Positions 27,956 through 37,413 of a stretch of 64,000 bases of DNA are shown piece after piece. The stretch is from the NCBI GenBank assembly GCA_965207385.1, contig CBDBLZ010000018.1, forward strand, positions 162,370-226,369. Direction: 5' to 3'. This DNA comes from CAZXEU01 sp965207385 (GTDB taxonomy: Bacteria > Bacteroidota > Rhodothermia > Rhodothermales > Bin80). A program made the position numbers and the translations under genes. The notes under the pieces are model-generated. The model saw nothing but the letters and a program-made list of their open reading frames with translations, had not been told where the DNA came from and ran no database searches. Within the stretch, counting starts at the first letter, position 1. Every line of letters starts with the position of its first letter.

Positions 27956-28921
27956 CTAGCGCTCGCCTGAAGGCGGCAGCACGAGCAGGTCATAGTTTGC
28001 CCGTGCGTAACTGCCGAAGACGCCGTGCGCACCCTGGATATTCTCTAGCGGATTGGGGATCTCGCCGGGCGAAAGTGTGGATCCGCCCTGCTGTACGCTC
28101 TGGGACCGGAAAAAGTCGTAGGCGTTGTCGTCCAGTGCGTTGATGCCGATGCGGTTGGGACCGTAGAAGTTGATGCCGATCCAGGGAAAGCGAAGAGATA
28201 GCGTACCGTCCGGATTGACGTCGTAGTTCTCCTCATTGAAGATGGGCGAGGCGCTTACCACCAGGGACTCCAGATCCGCGCCTCCAATCTCGTTTTCGAG
28301 GATATCGGCCGCGAGTGGCGTCAGCTGATCGGGATCCGGCTCAAGGGCCTCGGTCAGAACTATAAAGTAGGTCTGGCTTTGGCCTACCGAGCGGCTTCGC
28401 GTCATCGTGAGCTCCAGCTGCTCGGTGCTCTGGTACACGGCAGTTTGCTGGTTGCCACTGATCACGCGGAATGTGTCCGGAACGGTGGTTGTGCCGGAAA
28501 TGGTCTCGTCGGAGGAGGGCACGCGGATCGACAAGCGGTAAGTACCCAGGGGCGCGGCCGCCAGGGACGAATCCACCGGGAAATAGACGCCCGCCGAATC
28601 AGGAGATTCTGCGTATTCAATTGTGGAGACCGCCGCTTGGGATCCTTCGAGGAGATCGACGGAGACGTCCGCGTCCGATACCGCAAGGCGGCCGAAGTCG
28701 TACGCGCTGTTGATGGCGGCCGTACGGCTGAGCCGCACCGGGGGCAGGGGCTCTCCCGCAATCAGTATGCTCTCGACTACGTATTCCGCACCTGTGGTGC
28801 CGGTTTCCACGCTGTCACAGGATGCGAGACCGGCCGCAAGTACGACTACGACCAGCCATGCGGGGGCATTCAGGCAGCTCCGCTTTCCCGAAGCCTCAGA
28901 ATTCAAGGCTGAGCGATACAT
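27956..28921 (-). CDS. DUF4249-family outer-membrane lipoprotein
   Basis: The product has about 321 residues from the ATG at 28921 (an ATG ten codons earlier is possible). A hydrophobic stretch ends in the lipobox GLASC, so the protein is probably lipid-anchored. The body is beta-rich, with EYVVESILIAGEPLPPVRLS near the start and GTYRLSIRVPSSDETISG in the middle, as in DUF4249. In Bacteroidota this family usually sits next to a TonB-dependent receptor and is thought to help it capture ligand. Here the receptor gene lies immediately upstream and overlaps by 26 bases, so they form an operon. Confidence 0.8.
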   Translation of the reverse strand: MYRSALNSEASGKRSCLNAPAWLVVVVLAAGLASCDSVETGTTGAEYVVESILIAGEPLPPVRLSRTAAINSAYDFGRLAVSDADVSVDLLEGSQAAVSTIEYAESPDSAGVYFPVDSSLAAAPLGTYRLSIRVPSSDETISGTTTVPDTFRVISGNQQTAVYQSTEQLELTMTRSRSVGQSQTYFIVLTEALEPDPDQLTPLAADILENEIGGADLESLVVSASPIFNEENYDVNPDGTLSLRFPWIGINFYGPNRIGINALDDNAYDFFRSQSVQQGGSTLSPGEIPNPLENIQGAHGVFGSYARANYDLLVLPPSGER

Positions 28922-31238
28922 TGGGCAGGGGTACGGGGATTTGGGGTACATCCGAGCGTGTTACCGTGTTGTCGTCTTCGAACTGGTGCAGGATGAACCA
29001 CGTGTTGCGCCGCGCATAGGCGTTGATGACCTGGAGCTGCAGCTCGTAGTCCGCGATTCCGAAGAAGCGACCCGACTTGCGCGCTCCCAGGTCCAGCCGG
29101 TGATAGGGAGGAAGGCGCGCCTGGTTCAGCCCGGGGGAAAGCAGCACATCGGTCGTTTCGTTCCCGGTAAGCAATTCTGTGGTTACCAGTCGAAACTGGG
29201 CGTGCGGTTCCGTGTGGGCCTGGCCTGTAGCATACGACAGGACGCTGGTGAGCCGCCATGATCTTCCCAGATCATAGTTCGCTACGGCGTTGATGTCCAG
29301 CAACCGGTCATACTTGGGCGAGTACCGCTGGGCCGCTCCGCCAAGATCCAGGTTGAGGATGGGGAACTGGCGGTACGTATCTCCGAGTGTCGCGGCCACG
29401 AATCCGCTCACGCGGCCTCTCGCCTTTTCGACTTTCAGCTCCACGCCCCTCGCGGCGCCGCGGCCTATGGTAAAGAGCTCCGCGTATTCCAGACCTGCGG
29501 GCTCGGGCAGGAAGGGATCAAGTTCAAACAGGTCGCGCATGGTACGGTAATACGCCTCCGTATCCAGGGTATAGGCGTCGCCGAGACGCAGCTTGGCGCC
29601 GGCAATGACCTGGTCCCCGTATGCCGGACGCACGCCCGGACCACTTGTCAGCCAGACATCGAAGCCGGAAAAGCTCTCGTTGGTAATGAGCGTCTGAAAC
29701 TGGTAGTACCGTCCCAGACTCGCCTGCAGCCTTACTCGCTGCGAGGGGCGGAATTCAGCCGAAAACCGGGGCGAGAGCCTCGTGTGGCGGCCATTGGCGA
29801 AAAACGTGGCGCGCAGACCACCGTGAAGCGTCCACAGCGTACCCAAGTCGAGCCGATCCTGCAGGTAGGCAGAGGCGTAGGCAGAGCGCGTCCGCCACTC
29901 TATGCCGGTCTCGCCGTCGAAAATGCTGCGCAGGGGAAGTACCAGGTAGCCCGCCCAGAATCCTCCCTCGACCACGTGGCGGTCGTTAGGGTGATACTCG
30001 AAGTCTGCCTTTAGCGACGAATCGTAGACGCGGTTGTCCTGGCCGAACTGGGTCCCCCCGAAATAGACTCTCGGCTGGCTGTGGTAGCGGGAAGTCGTGA
30101 GCGTGAACGTGGAAAAGAGGGTCTCCGAAAACAGGTGGCTCCAGGTGGCGCTGGCTGTCCGGTTGCCGTAGCGCAGGCGCAGCTCCGAGTCCTCCAGGAA
30201 AGACAGGCGCAGATTGTCCTGGCCAACGTAAAAGGAGAAGGACAGACGGTCATTGGGCGTGGCGTCAAAGTTGACCTTGCTGTTGATGTCCACGAAGCTG
30301 AAGGCCTCGGGAACCCCGTTTACGTCGTCAAGGATGGCCAGAATGGGCTCAAGCGTGGATCTGCGCACGGCAAGCATCCAGGAGCCCTTGGAATACGGTC
30401 CTTCGGCGTAGGCCCTTGATGCGAGAAGGCCGAGCGTAAGCCCGGACTGGAACTCGCGGCGGTTGCCGTCCTTGTTGTAGATGTCGAGCACGGAGCCGAT
30501 CCTGCCTCCGTAGGAGGCCGGAAACCCTCCCTTGAAGAGCTGGACATCCTTGATGGCATCGGGGTTGAACGTGGAAAAGAAGCCGAAAACGTGCGTTGGA
30601 TTGTAGACGCTCGTCCGGTCGAGCAGAATCAGGGTCTGGCCCGGGTTCCCGCCGCGAATGTAGAGGCCGCTGGAATAGTCCGACGCCGAAGCAATCCCCG
30701 GCAGCAGCTGCAGCGACCGGAACACGTCGGGCTCGAAGACGGCGGGAAGCTCCTTTATGGTTGCCACGGTCATGCGGGAGACGCCCACATTGCGAGCTGC
30801 TTCCTCTGTCAGGGTTTCGGCGGTAACCACGACTTCGCCCACGAACACGCTCTCGGGCACAAGCGCAATGTCCAGACGGCTGTTTTCGCCCGCAGAAAGG
30901 GTGACCTGGGTATCCAGGGTTACAAAGCCTATATAGCTGCAGCGTATGGTATACGTGCCGGGCGCCAGTCCGGTAATGGCGTAGAATCCGGACTGGTTGG
31001 TGGCACCGCCCGTACCCGCGGGCAAGGCGATTACGTTGGCCAACAGCAGGGTTTCGCCCGTTTCGTCGTCGGTCACAAATCCGCTGACGGTCGCCGTTTG
31101 CTGTCCTCTGGCTCCGGTAGCGGCCAGGAGCACAAGAAGCAGCACCAGCGCTGCCCGCAGACATCCTCTTGCGGTAGTCGTCTTCGCAGGAATGACCGCG
31201 ATGGGCGGGCGCTGCGGGCGAGCAGCAGATACCGTCAT
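28896..31238 (-). CDS. TonB-dependent receptor paired with DUF4249 lipoprotein
   Basis: The 780-residue product has a signal peptide (AALVLLLVLLAATGARGQ) and a carboxypeptidase-regulatory-like domain (VSGFVTDDETGETLLLANV). The plug contains LYIRGGNPGQTLILLD and VQLFKGGFPASYGGRIGSVL, and a beta-barrel follows, ending NVSLSLEF. The start at 31238 is the one preceding the signal peptide by a short basic segment. With the overlapping DUF4249 gene it forms the receptor and lipoprotein pair common in Bacteroidota. The ligand is unknown. Confidence 0.88.
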   Translation of the reverse strand: MTVSAARPQRPPIAVIPAKTTTARGCLRAALVLLLVLLAATGARGQQTATVSGFVTDDETGETLLLANVIALPAGTGGATNQSGFYAITGLAPGTYTIRCSYIGFVTLDTQVTLSAGENSRLDIALVPESVFVGEVVVTAETLTEEAARNVGVSRMTVATIKELPAVFEPDVFRSLQLLPGIASASDYSSGLYIRGGNPGQTLILLDRTSVYNPTHVFGFFSTFNPDAIKDVQLFKGGFPASYGGRIGSVLDIYNKDGNRREFQSGLTLGLLASRAYAEGPYSKGSWMLAVRRSTLEPILAILDDVNGVPEAFSFVDINSKVNFDATPNDRLSFSFYVGQDNLRLSFLEDSELRLRYGNRTASATWSHLFSETLFSTFTLTTSRYHSQPRVYFGGTQFGQDNRVYDSSLKADFEYHPNDRHVVEGGFWAGYLVLPLRSIFDGETGIEWRTRSAYASAYLQDRLDLGTLWTLHGGLRATFFANGRHTRLSPRFSAEFRPSQRVRLQASLGRYYQFQTLITNESFSGFDVWLTSGPGVRPAYGDQVIAGAKLRLGDAYTLDTEAYYRTMRDLFELDPFLPEPAGLEYAELFTIGRGAARGVELKVEKARGRVSGFVAATLGDTYRQFPILNLDLGGAAQRYSPKYDRLLDINAVANYDLGRSWRLTSVLSYATGQAHTEPHAQFRLVTTELLTGNETTDVLLSPGLNQARLPPYHRLDLGARKSGRFFGIADYELQLQVINAYARRNTWFILHQFEDDNTVTRSDVPQIPVPLPNVSLSLEF

Positions 31239-31351
31239 GGTGCCAGGAGCAATCGGGTTACACTCTACGCAGGTATTCTGCGTGCGTTGCACTCGCCGAT
31301 GCCCGGCACGGCCGACCATGGGCCGGGCTCGGCCGGGCTGCCCCGCCCGCG

Positions 31352-32629
31352 TCAGCCGATGGCATCGAATCCGGTGTAGATTCGAAGGCAATCCGGAATG
31401 GCAATGCTTCCGTCGCTTCTCTGGTTGTTTTCAAGAAGTGCCGCAAGAATGCGCGGAAGCGCCAGCGCGCTGCCGTTCAACGTGTGAACGAGCCGCGGCT
31501 TGCCGCCCTCTTTCGGCCGGAACCGCATGCGCATCCGCCGCGCCTGGTAGTCCGTGAAACTGGATACACTGGAGACCTCGAGCCAGCGCTCCTGGCCAGC
31601 GCTCCAGACCTCCAGGTCATACTGCGCGGCCTGGTTGAATCCCATGTCACCAGCGCACATGTGCACCTTTCGGTGTGGCAGGCCGAGGGCCTTTATCAGC
31701 TGCTCGCTGTGCGCGCAGAGATCCTCGAGCGCGGCATCGCTCAGCTCCGGATGCACGATGTGCACCAGTTCGACCTTGTCAAACTGGTGGAGCCGATTCA
31801 GGCCGCGGACCGTCTTGCCGTACGATCCGGCCTCGCGACGCCAGCACGGGGAATGCGCGCATAGCAGGATCGGCAGCGCCTCCTCCTCCAGGAGTTCTTC
31901 CCGGTACAGGTTGGTCAGCGGGACCTCCGCCGTGGGAATCGCATACAGGCCATCAGCCGAGATGACGTACATCTGGCTTTCCTTGTCCGGAAGCTGTCCG
32001 GTGCCTCGCGCACTTGCCTCGTTTACCAGGAGGGGAGGCTGGATTTCGGTGTAGCCCGCATCTACGGCGCGCTCCAGGAAGAACTGGATGAGCGCTCGCT
32101 GCAGCCGCGCTCCCTTTCCGATATAGAAGGGAAACCCGGCTCCGCTTACCTTGGCGCCGCGCTCGAAGTCAATGAGTCCGTGTTTTTCGGCGAGCGTCCA
32201 GTGGGGAAGGGGCGCAAAGTCAAAACGGGGCAGCTCGGGCGCCTGCCACTCGACTACGTTGTCGCTCGGGCCGGTGCCCGGCGGGACATCGCTTCGAGGA
32301 ATGTTGGGTATGCCGAGAAGCAACTGCTCAAGCTTGCTCTCCAGCCGGCGAGCCTCGTCCGCCAAGGTTCGTTCCTCTTGCTTGTAGCTGGCCTGCGCAG
32401 CGATCAGCTCCCTTGCCTCTTCCTTGCGACCGGCTTGCATCAGGCGTCCAATGCCGCGGGCGGCGGCATTGGCCTCGGCCTGCAGCTTTTGCTGCCGGGT
32501 CAGCACGCCGCGCCTTTCCGCATTGCACTTCAGCGCGCGGTCGACGATTTGCGCGTCCGGCCAGCCCCGGGCCTTCAGCGCCTCGCGTACCCGTCCGGTG
32601 TCCCTTTGAATGGTCTGTATATCCAGCAT
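31352..32629 (-). CDS. serS: Seryl-tRNA synthetase
   Basis: SerRS charges tRNA-Ser with serine in the cytoplasm. The 425-residue product has the N-terminal antiparallel coiled coil that holds the long variable arm of the tRNA (residues about 30-110), then the class II core: motif 2 in the segment RREAGSYG with RGLNRLHQFDKVELV, and motif 3 near the C-terminus with LNGSALALPRILAALLENNQ. Length and start (MLDIQTIQRD) are typical. It is the first gene of a minus-strand run, followed by the RmlD-like gene in the opposite direction of reading only by coordinate; the gap to the receptor gene is 113 bases. Confidence 0.96.
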   Translation of the reverse strand: MLDIQTIQRDTGRVREALKARGWPDAQIVDRALKCNAERRGVLTRQQKLQAEANAAARGIGRLMQAGRKEEARELIAAQASYKQEERTLADEARRLESKLEQLLLGIPNIPRSDVPPGTGPSDNVVEWQAPELPRFDFAPLPHWTLAEKHGLIDFERGAKVSGAGFPFYIGKGARLQRALIQFFLERAVDAGYTEIQPPLLVNEASARGTGQLPDKESQMYVISADGLYAIPTAEVPLTNLYREELLEEEALPILLCAHSPCWRREAGSYGKTVRGLNRLHQFDKVELVHIVHPELSDAALEDLCAHSEQLIKALGLPHRKVHMCAGDMGFNQAAQYDLEVWSAGQERWLEVSSVSSFTDYQARRMRMRFRPKEGGKPRLVHTLNGSALALPRILAALLENNQRSDGSIAIPDCLRIYTGFDAIG

Positions 32630-32660
32630 GTGCCGTGTACCGGCTGCCCGCCTGTCTGCG

Positions 32661-33581
32661 TCAGCACGGGGCGAAATCCAGTTGCTCTCTTAGTCTGGCA
32701 AGCGCCGCTTCGGTAGAGTCAGGGCGGTACCCCAGTTCGGTTTCCGCCTTCAGAATGATGAGCCCCGTATTGCGGGGCCGCGTGGCCCGCTGCTGCAATG
32801 CGGTGCTTGTGATCGGCTTGACCAGGCTCTCGTCCAGCCCGAAGACCCGGGCAATCGCCAGCGCAAACGCATGCATACTGAGCAGGTCCCGTCCGGAAAC
32901 GTGGTACATGCCGGTCTTGCCGTAGCGGACGATGCGCATAATGCCGTCGGCAAGATCGCCCACATACGTTGGCGTCCTGACCTGATCGGTGAATACGTGC
33001 ACGGCCTTGCCTTCCGATATACGCTGAAGAACCCAGAGCGCGAAATTGCTCCGGCGCAGCTGTTCGCCTGTGCCGTAGACAACATTGGTGCGAGCGATAG
33101 CCCACCGGTCCAGTCCTGCTTCGCGGGCCGCGTTTTCGCCTCCGAGCTTGGCCTTGCCGTAGTAATTGAGCGGGTTGGGGCGGTCGGCTTCCCGATACGG
33201 CCCGCTTTCGCCATCGAAAACAAAGTCCGTGGAGATCTGCACGATGCGTGCGCCTCCGGCCCGACATTCCCGCGCCAGGCAGGCCACGGACTGGGCATTC
33301 ACATCCCAGCAGCGCTTCCTGTTCTGCTCACACCCGTCGACATCGGTCATGGCGGCGCAGTTTACCACCACGGTTGGAGCAAAGTCGGAAAAAATGCTCC
33401 GCACCTGTGCCGCGTCGGTGATGTCGAGACCGATATAGCCGCATGAAGCATCCCGGAATTTGGGGTCGGGCGAATTGGAGGTCGCCAGCACATCGAACCG
33501 GTTGTCCTGGCTGAGCCGATTAACAAGCTCCTGGCCCAGCAGCCCGTTCGACCCCGTTACCAGAATACGCTCGTACAGCAT
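32661..33581 (-). CDS. RmlD-like dTDP-4-dehydrorhamnose reductase family protein
   Basis: The 306-residue product is an extended short-chain dehydrogenase: NAD(P)-binding ILVTGSNGLLGQELVNRL at the N-terminus, NCAAMTDVDGCE near residue 75, ISTDFVFDGESGPYRE near 118 and the catalytic NYYGKAK. These follow the RmlD pattern (NADPH-dependent reduction of dTDP-6-deoxy-sugar), but the usual rml partners are not adjacent, so another sugar nucleotide is possible. The chosen start removes nine codons that precede the Rossmann fold. serS lies 31 bases downstream. Confidence 0.8.
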   Translation of the reverse strand: MLYERILVTGSNGLLGQELVNRLSQDNRFDVLATSNSPDPKFRDASCGYIGLDITDAAQVRSIFSDFAPTVVVNCAAMTDVDGCEQNRKRCWDVNAQSVACLARECRAGGARIVQISTDFVFDGESGPYREADRPNPLNYYGKAKLGGENAAREAGLDRWAIARTNVVYGTGEQLRRSNFALWVLQRISEGKAVHVFTDQVRTPTYVGDLADGIMRIVRYGKTGMYHVSGRDLLSMHAFALAIARVFGLDESLVKPITSTALQQRATRPRNTGLIILKAETELGYRPDSTEAALARLREQLDFAPC

Positions 33582-33608
33582 GAGACCATCTCTGGTGCGC
33601 TGCGGCAC

Positions 33609-34091
33609 TCACTTTTGGCGGTCGGCGAGCTGGTCCAGACGCTGGCTGCGGCGCTCGGCGGCGGCAGCATACCGGCTCTGTTCCACGGCCGTCTGCGGAT
33701 ATATGGCGGGCACCGGCGTCGGACGCCCGTTCTCGTCAATGGCCACAAACGTGAAGTAGGCGTAGTTGCAATTCCGGCGAAGGCGGGTGAGCGCGTTTTC
33801 TGCCACCACGGTGAGCTCGACTTCCATGGAGGTCCGGAATGCACGGTTTACCCAACTCTCCAGAATGACGATCTCGCCAACGTGGATGGGTGCGTCGAAC
33901 GAGACCGTGTCGACGGAAACGGTAACGCAGATCCGGTTGGCATGGCGGTGTGCGGATATCGCCGCGCACTTGTCCATCAGGTGCATGAGCCGGCCTCCCA
34001 TCATGTGTCCCAAACCGTTGGAATCGTTTGGGAGCACGATTTCGGTCATGACGCAGCGCGAGTCGATTACGGTCTTTAGCTCCTTGGCCAT
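33609..34091 (-). CDS. Acyl-CoA thioesterase, hotdog fold
   Basis: The 160-residue product has the sequence of the acyl-CoA hydrolase group that includes YciA: MTEIVLPNDSNGLGHMMGG near residue 15, LMHLMDKCAAISAHRHA near 36 and VDTVSFDAPIHVGEIV near 60. The family hydrolyses acyl-CoA to free CoA and fatty acid in the cytoplasm. It lies 27 bases upstream of the RmlD-like gene and 9 bases downstream of the secreted protein gene, all on the minus strand, so they are probably one transcript. Confidence 0.85.
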   Translation of the reverse strand: MAKELKTVIDSRCVMTEIVLPNDSNGLGHMMGGRLMHLMDKCAAISAHRHANRICVTVSVDTVSFDAPIHVGEIVILESWVNRAFRTSMEVELTVVAENALTRLRRNCNYAYFTFVAIDENGRPTPVPAIYPQTAVEQSRYAAAAERRSQRLDQLADRQK

Positions 34092-34100
34092 GAATGGAAT

Positions 34101-35357
34101 TCAGGTCTTCTGCTTTTTCTTGCGCGCTGCCGGAAACAGGATATTGTTCAAAATGAGCCGGTATCCAGGTGAATTCTTGTGCAGATTCAGATCAGTGGGC
34201 GGATCTCCCACGAAGTGCTGATAATCCTCCGGGTCATGCCCGGCATAAAAGGTGAAGGTCCCCTGTCCGTACGAGCCGTGTATGTACTTGGCTTCGCTGC
34301 GCCTCGGCGTCTCGGCGAGAACCACAACGCCGGGCTTCAGCAGCGTCTTTCTGAAGCCGGTGGTCTGGCCGACGAATCCGCGCACCGTGGAAACGTGATT
34401 CTGGGTGAGCATGGAGGGCACGGGGTCCCACTTGGCGCTGAACTCGAAGAGCGTAAAGAAATCCAGTGCCGGATTCTGAAGCTGCTGGGGAGGCGGTCCC
34501 GTATCGATATCGGAGTGTTCGTATTCCGCGGCATTGAAACTTGGCAGGAAATCGGTAAAGGCCATGGTACGGCTGAAATCGAGCCTTTGCACCGCGAGGG
34601 GGTCTATGGGATCACCGTCGTACTCGGAAGGGACAATGTCCGTGGCGTGGGCGGCAAGGGAAATGTCGTACGTATCCGTGCCTGAACACATGGCAAACAG
34701 GAATCCGCCCTCGACCACATACTCCTGTATGGTGCGCGCCACGGCGTGCTTGAGATGGCTCACCTTGCGGAATCCGTGCCGCCGGGCGGCCTCCTCGGCC
34801 GCGCGCTGCTGCTCCAGGTACCAGGGCATGTTCCTGTACTGGTAGAACTTGCCGTGTTGCCCCGTGAAATCCTCGTGATGCAGGTGCAGCCAGTCGTATG
34901 CTTCAAGCCTGCCGGCCAGCACATCGTCGTCGTAGAGCACGTCATGGGGCACTTCGGCATACGTAAGGGCCAGAAGTACAGCATCGTCCCAAGGCAGCGT
35001 CTGCTCCGGCGCGTAGACGGCGATGCGCGGCGAGGTCTCGAGCCGGACGAGCGCGGTGTTTGCACGGTCGCTCTCGACCTCGGCCACCATGCGCGCGGCT
35101 TCGCTGCCTGTCAGGCTCTCGTAGTAGACTTCGCGGACCGCCAGCTCTTCCAGTAGGTCGTCCGAAGCCTCCAGCAGGAAGGAGCCTCCGCGGTAGTTTA
35201 GCAGCCAGTCCGCCGTCTGTCCGCGCTGCAGCACCCAGAACACGAAGCCGTAGGCCTTGAGGTGATTCGACTGCCGCGAATCCATAGGGATAAGCAGGTC
35301 CTGCGCCATCAGTGGCGCCGGAGCCAGGAGCAGAACGCAGAGAATAGTGCGGCGCAT
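34101..35357 (-). CDS. Secreted protein usually labelled asparagine synthetase B
   Basis: The 418-residue product starts with a clear signal peptide (MRRTILCVLLLAPAPLMAQ), so it is exported. Bacteroidota homologues often carry the label asparagine synthetase B, but nothing here supports that: the N-terminal catalytic Cys and the ATP pyrophosphatase loop of AsnB are absent. The visible pattern is a glutamine-amidotransferase/ThuA-like core, with DVLYDDDVLAGRLEAYDWLH, GGFLFAMCSGTDTYD and late KYIHGSYGQGTFTFYAGHDP. The family role is unknown to me. It follows the TPR protein gene after a 4-base gap on the same strand, so the two very likely work together. Confidence 0.72.
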   Translation of the reverse strand: MRRTILCVLLLAPAPLMAQDLLIPMDSRQSNHLKAYGFVFWVLQRGQTADWLLNYRGGSFLLEASDDLLEELAVREVYYESLTGSEAARMVAEVESDRANTALVRLETSPRIAVYAPEQTLPWDDAVLLALTYAEVPHDVLYDDDVLAGRLEAYDWLHLHHEDFTGQHGKFYQYRNMPWYLEQQRAAEEAARRHGFRKVSHLKHAVARTIQEYVVEGGFLFAMCSGTDTYDISLAAHATDIVPSEYDGDPIDPLAVQRLDFSRTMAFTDFLPSFNAAEYEHSDIDTGPPPQQLQNPALDFFTLFEFSAKWDPVPSMLTQNHVSTVRGFVGQTTGFRKTLLKPGVVVLAETPRRSEAKYIHGSYGQGTFTFYAGHDPEDYQHFVGDPPTDLNLHKNSPGYRLILNNILFPAARKKKQKT

Positions 35358-35361
35358 GATG

Positions 35362-37221
35362 CTAGACTCCATTGGAGCGCAGGCGGCGGATCCGCTTGCG
35401 GATCTCCGAGGCCAGGAGTGTGCCGGGGTGTGCCCTCAGTACGTCGGTGTAGCCTTCGAGGGCCTCGCGCGGGTTGGCAAGCTCCAGCTCCAGGATTTCC
35501 GCTGCCAGGAACAGGGACTGGTCCGCCAGCGGACCGTGCGGATACATGAGGGCGACTTCAGCGAAGGCAGTATGGGCCGCGGCGGCCCGTCCGACTTCCC
35601 GCAGCGCCTGGGCACGCACAAAGCGCAGCTCGTCCGCCAGGGGATGGCCAGCGTAGTGCGCCAGAAGGGAATCCGTTGCCTGAAGGACGTACTCCGGGCG
35701 GCGCTGCCGCTGCATCAGCAGCAGATGCGCGTACGCCCTGAGCGCAGCATTGGTCGAGTCGGGTCCCGTGTTCTCCAGCAGCACGATTCGCTGGGACAGG
35801 GCATCATTTGCCACGTCGACGGACGCATCTTCGTCAAGCAGGTCGAAAAGGTCGCCGGCTTCTTCAATGTCGCCCCGGTACAGCCGGACCAAGGCCTGCT
35901 CGTAGCGGGCTTCCTCGGCCAGTTCGCCCAGCAGCAGCGTGCCCGCGAGGCGCCCGAAGATCTCGTGGGCCTCGTCCAGGCGGTTTCTCAGCACGGCTAT
36001 CCGGCCGAGCTCCAGGCGGGCCCGGTTAGCGGCCTCCATACCCGGGTAGCGGCGGATGATTTCCTCGGTGAAACCGGTAGCCTGATCCAGGTCCATGAAA
36101 ACGTCTCGCTGAAGACGGGCCATCTGCACGAGCACGTCCGGGCCACGCGAATCCTCCGGAAACTCCTGCAGAAACCGTCTGAGCGATGCAGTGGCCGCCT
36201 CGTAGCTGGGAGCCGCCTGGCGGTTGCCTCCACTGTCGTATGCCGACTCCCGGTTGGCCTCGCCCCAGTGGATGTGCATCCTGGCCCGTCCCAGGAGCGC
36301 GTCCGCTGTAATGGGAGCGGCGGCGTCATGCTGCAGCGCCTCGTTGTAGGCCGTCAGGGCGACTTCGAATGCACCCGCTCCGGCTGCCCGCTCGGCAAAG
36401 TCGAATATGGCGCGGCCGCGCTCTTCGCCGAGCTCGTCCACGACCGCATACTCGGTATAGGCCCGGCTAAAGTCACCTGCCTCGAGGTACAGCCAGCCTA
36501 GCAGCTCGCGCAGGCCCCGGCGAGAGGGATGGGCGGCGGCAGCGCGTTCGGTGGCCCCGATGTAGGCCGGCAACGCGCCCTCCTGTTCAAGGACGCGGCT
36601 TAGCCGGTTGCGCACGTAACTGAGCTGCCGCTCGTTGTCCATGAGCAGGCCGAGATACTCCTCCATGGAACGCTCGTGGTCGCCCGTGTGCGTGTACAGG
36701 TAGGCCAGGTCAATCTGGAACAGCGAGCGGTCGCCGAGTTCGGCTCGGCCGCGCAGCAGCACGTCGATCGCGCGCCCCAGCAGGCGCACTTCAACCAGGG
36801 AATTGTACACCGTGCGGTAGTTGGCTTCGCTTCCCCGGGACAACACCAGGCTCTCTTCCCAGAGGCTGTCCGCTGCAGCCTCGTCTCCGGCCAGAAATTG
36901 CAGGCGTGCCTTTGCGGAAAGCAGGGTCGGCATTTCGGTAGCAGGGGCCCTTGCGATGGCCGCGTCAAGCAGCCGCAGGGCATCGTCGTAGCGCTTGACT
37001 GCCTCGTAGGCGCGTCCCAGCATGTCCATTCTTGAAGGGGCATGCGGGCCCTCCGCGTTCACAGACTCCAGCAGCGCAATCGCGCGCTCGTACTCGGCGG
37101 CGCGAAGAAACGAACTGGCCAGCTCCAGTCGCGCAACCGCGACCGTGTCGACGTCCTGGGCCAGGACGAAGCCTGGACACGCAAGCGCGGCAGCCAGAAC
37201 AAGTCCCAACAGTCTTTGCAT
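35362..37221 (-). CDS. Exported tetratricopeptide-repeat protein
   Basis: The 619-residue product begins MQRLLGLVLAAALACPGFVL, a signal peptide, and the rest is almost entirely TPR-like helical pairs (for example YERAIALLESVNAEG and YDDALRLLDAAIARAPA). The last repeats (PLADQSLFLAAEILELELAN and YTDVLRAHPGTLLASEIRKR) resemble TPR units of cell-envelope scaffold proteins. No catalytic motif is visible, so it is probably a periplasmic adaptor. The start is placed at the ATG before the signal peptide; the frame is open a further 144 codons but overlaps the dxr promoter area. The secreted protein gene follows after 4 bases. Confidence 0.75.
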   Translation of the reverse strand: MQRLLGLVLAAALACPGFVLAQDVDTVAVARLELASSFLRAAEYERAIALLESVNAEGPHAPSRMDMLGRAYEAVKRYDDALRLLDAAIARAPATEMPTLLSAKARLQFLAGDEAAADSLWEESLVLSRGSEANYRTVYNSLVEVRLLGRAIDVLLRGRAELGDRSLFQIDLAYLYTHTGDHERSMEEYLGLLMDNERQLSYVRNRLSRVLEQEGALPAYIGATERAAAAHPSRRGLRELLGWLYLEAGDFSRAYTEYAVVDELGEERGRAIFDFAERAAGAGAFEVALTAYNEALQHDAAAPITADALLGRARMHIHWGEANRESAYDSGGNRQAAPSYEAATASLRRFLQEFPEDSRGPDVLVQMARLQRDVFMDLDQATGFTEEIIRRYPGMEAANRARLELGRIAVLRNRLDEAHEIFGRLAGTLLLGELAEEARYEQALVRLYRGDIEEAGDLFDLLDEDASVDVANDALSQRIVLLENTGPDSTNAALRAYAHLLLMQRQRRPEYVLQATDSLLAHYAGHPLADELRFVRAQALREVGRAAAAHTAFAEVALMYPHGPLADQSLFLAAEILELELANPREALEGYTDVLRAHPGTLLASEIRKRIRRLRSNGV

Positions 37222-37413
37222 GGGAAACGGGTGAGATCCAGCCTGATATCTCAATCGGGGAACGGAGGTTTCGCCAGACCGCTGGCGAGGAGCCCATCCG
37301 GTCTTCGTGCTGCAATATCCGGCCTTTTGGGCCGACGTGCACTCGCCGGGACCGTCGGGCGACCACGCACAAGGCCAATTGCGTACCTTGCCTGCGTTTG
37401 CGTTGCTGAATTC

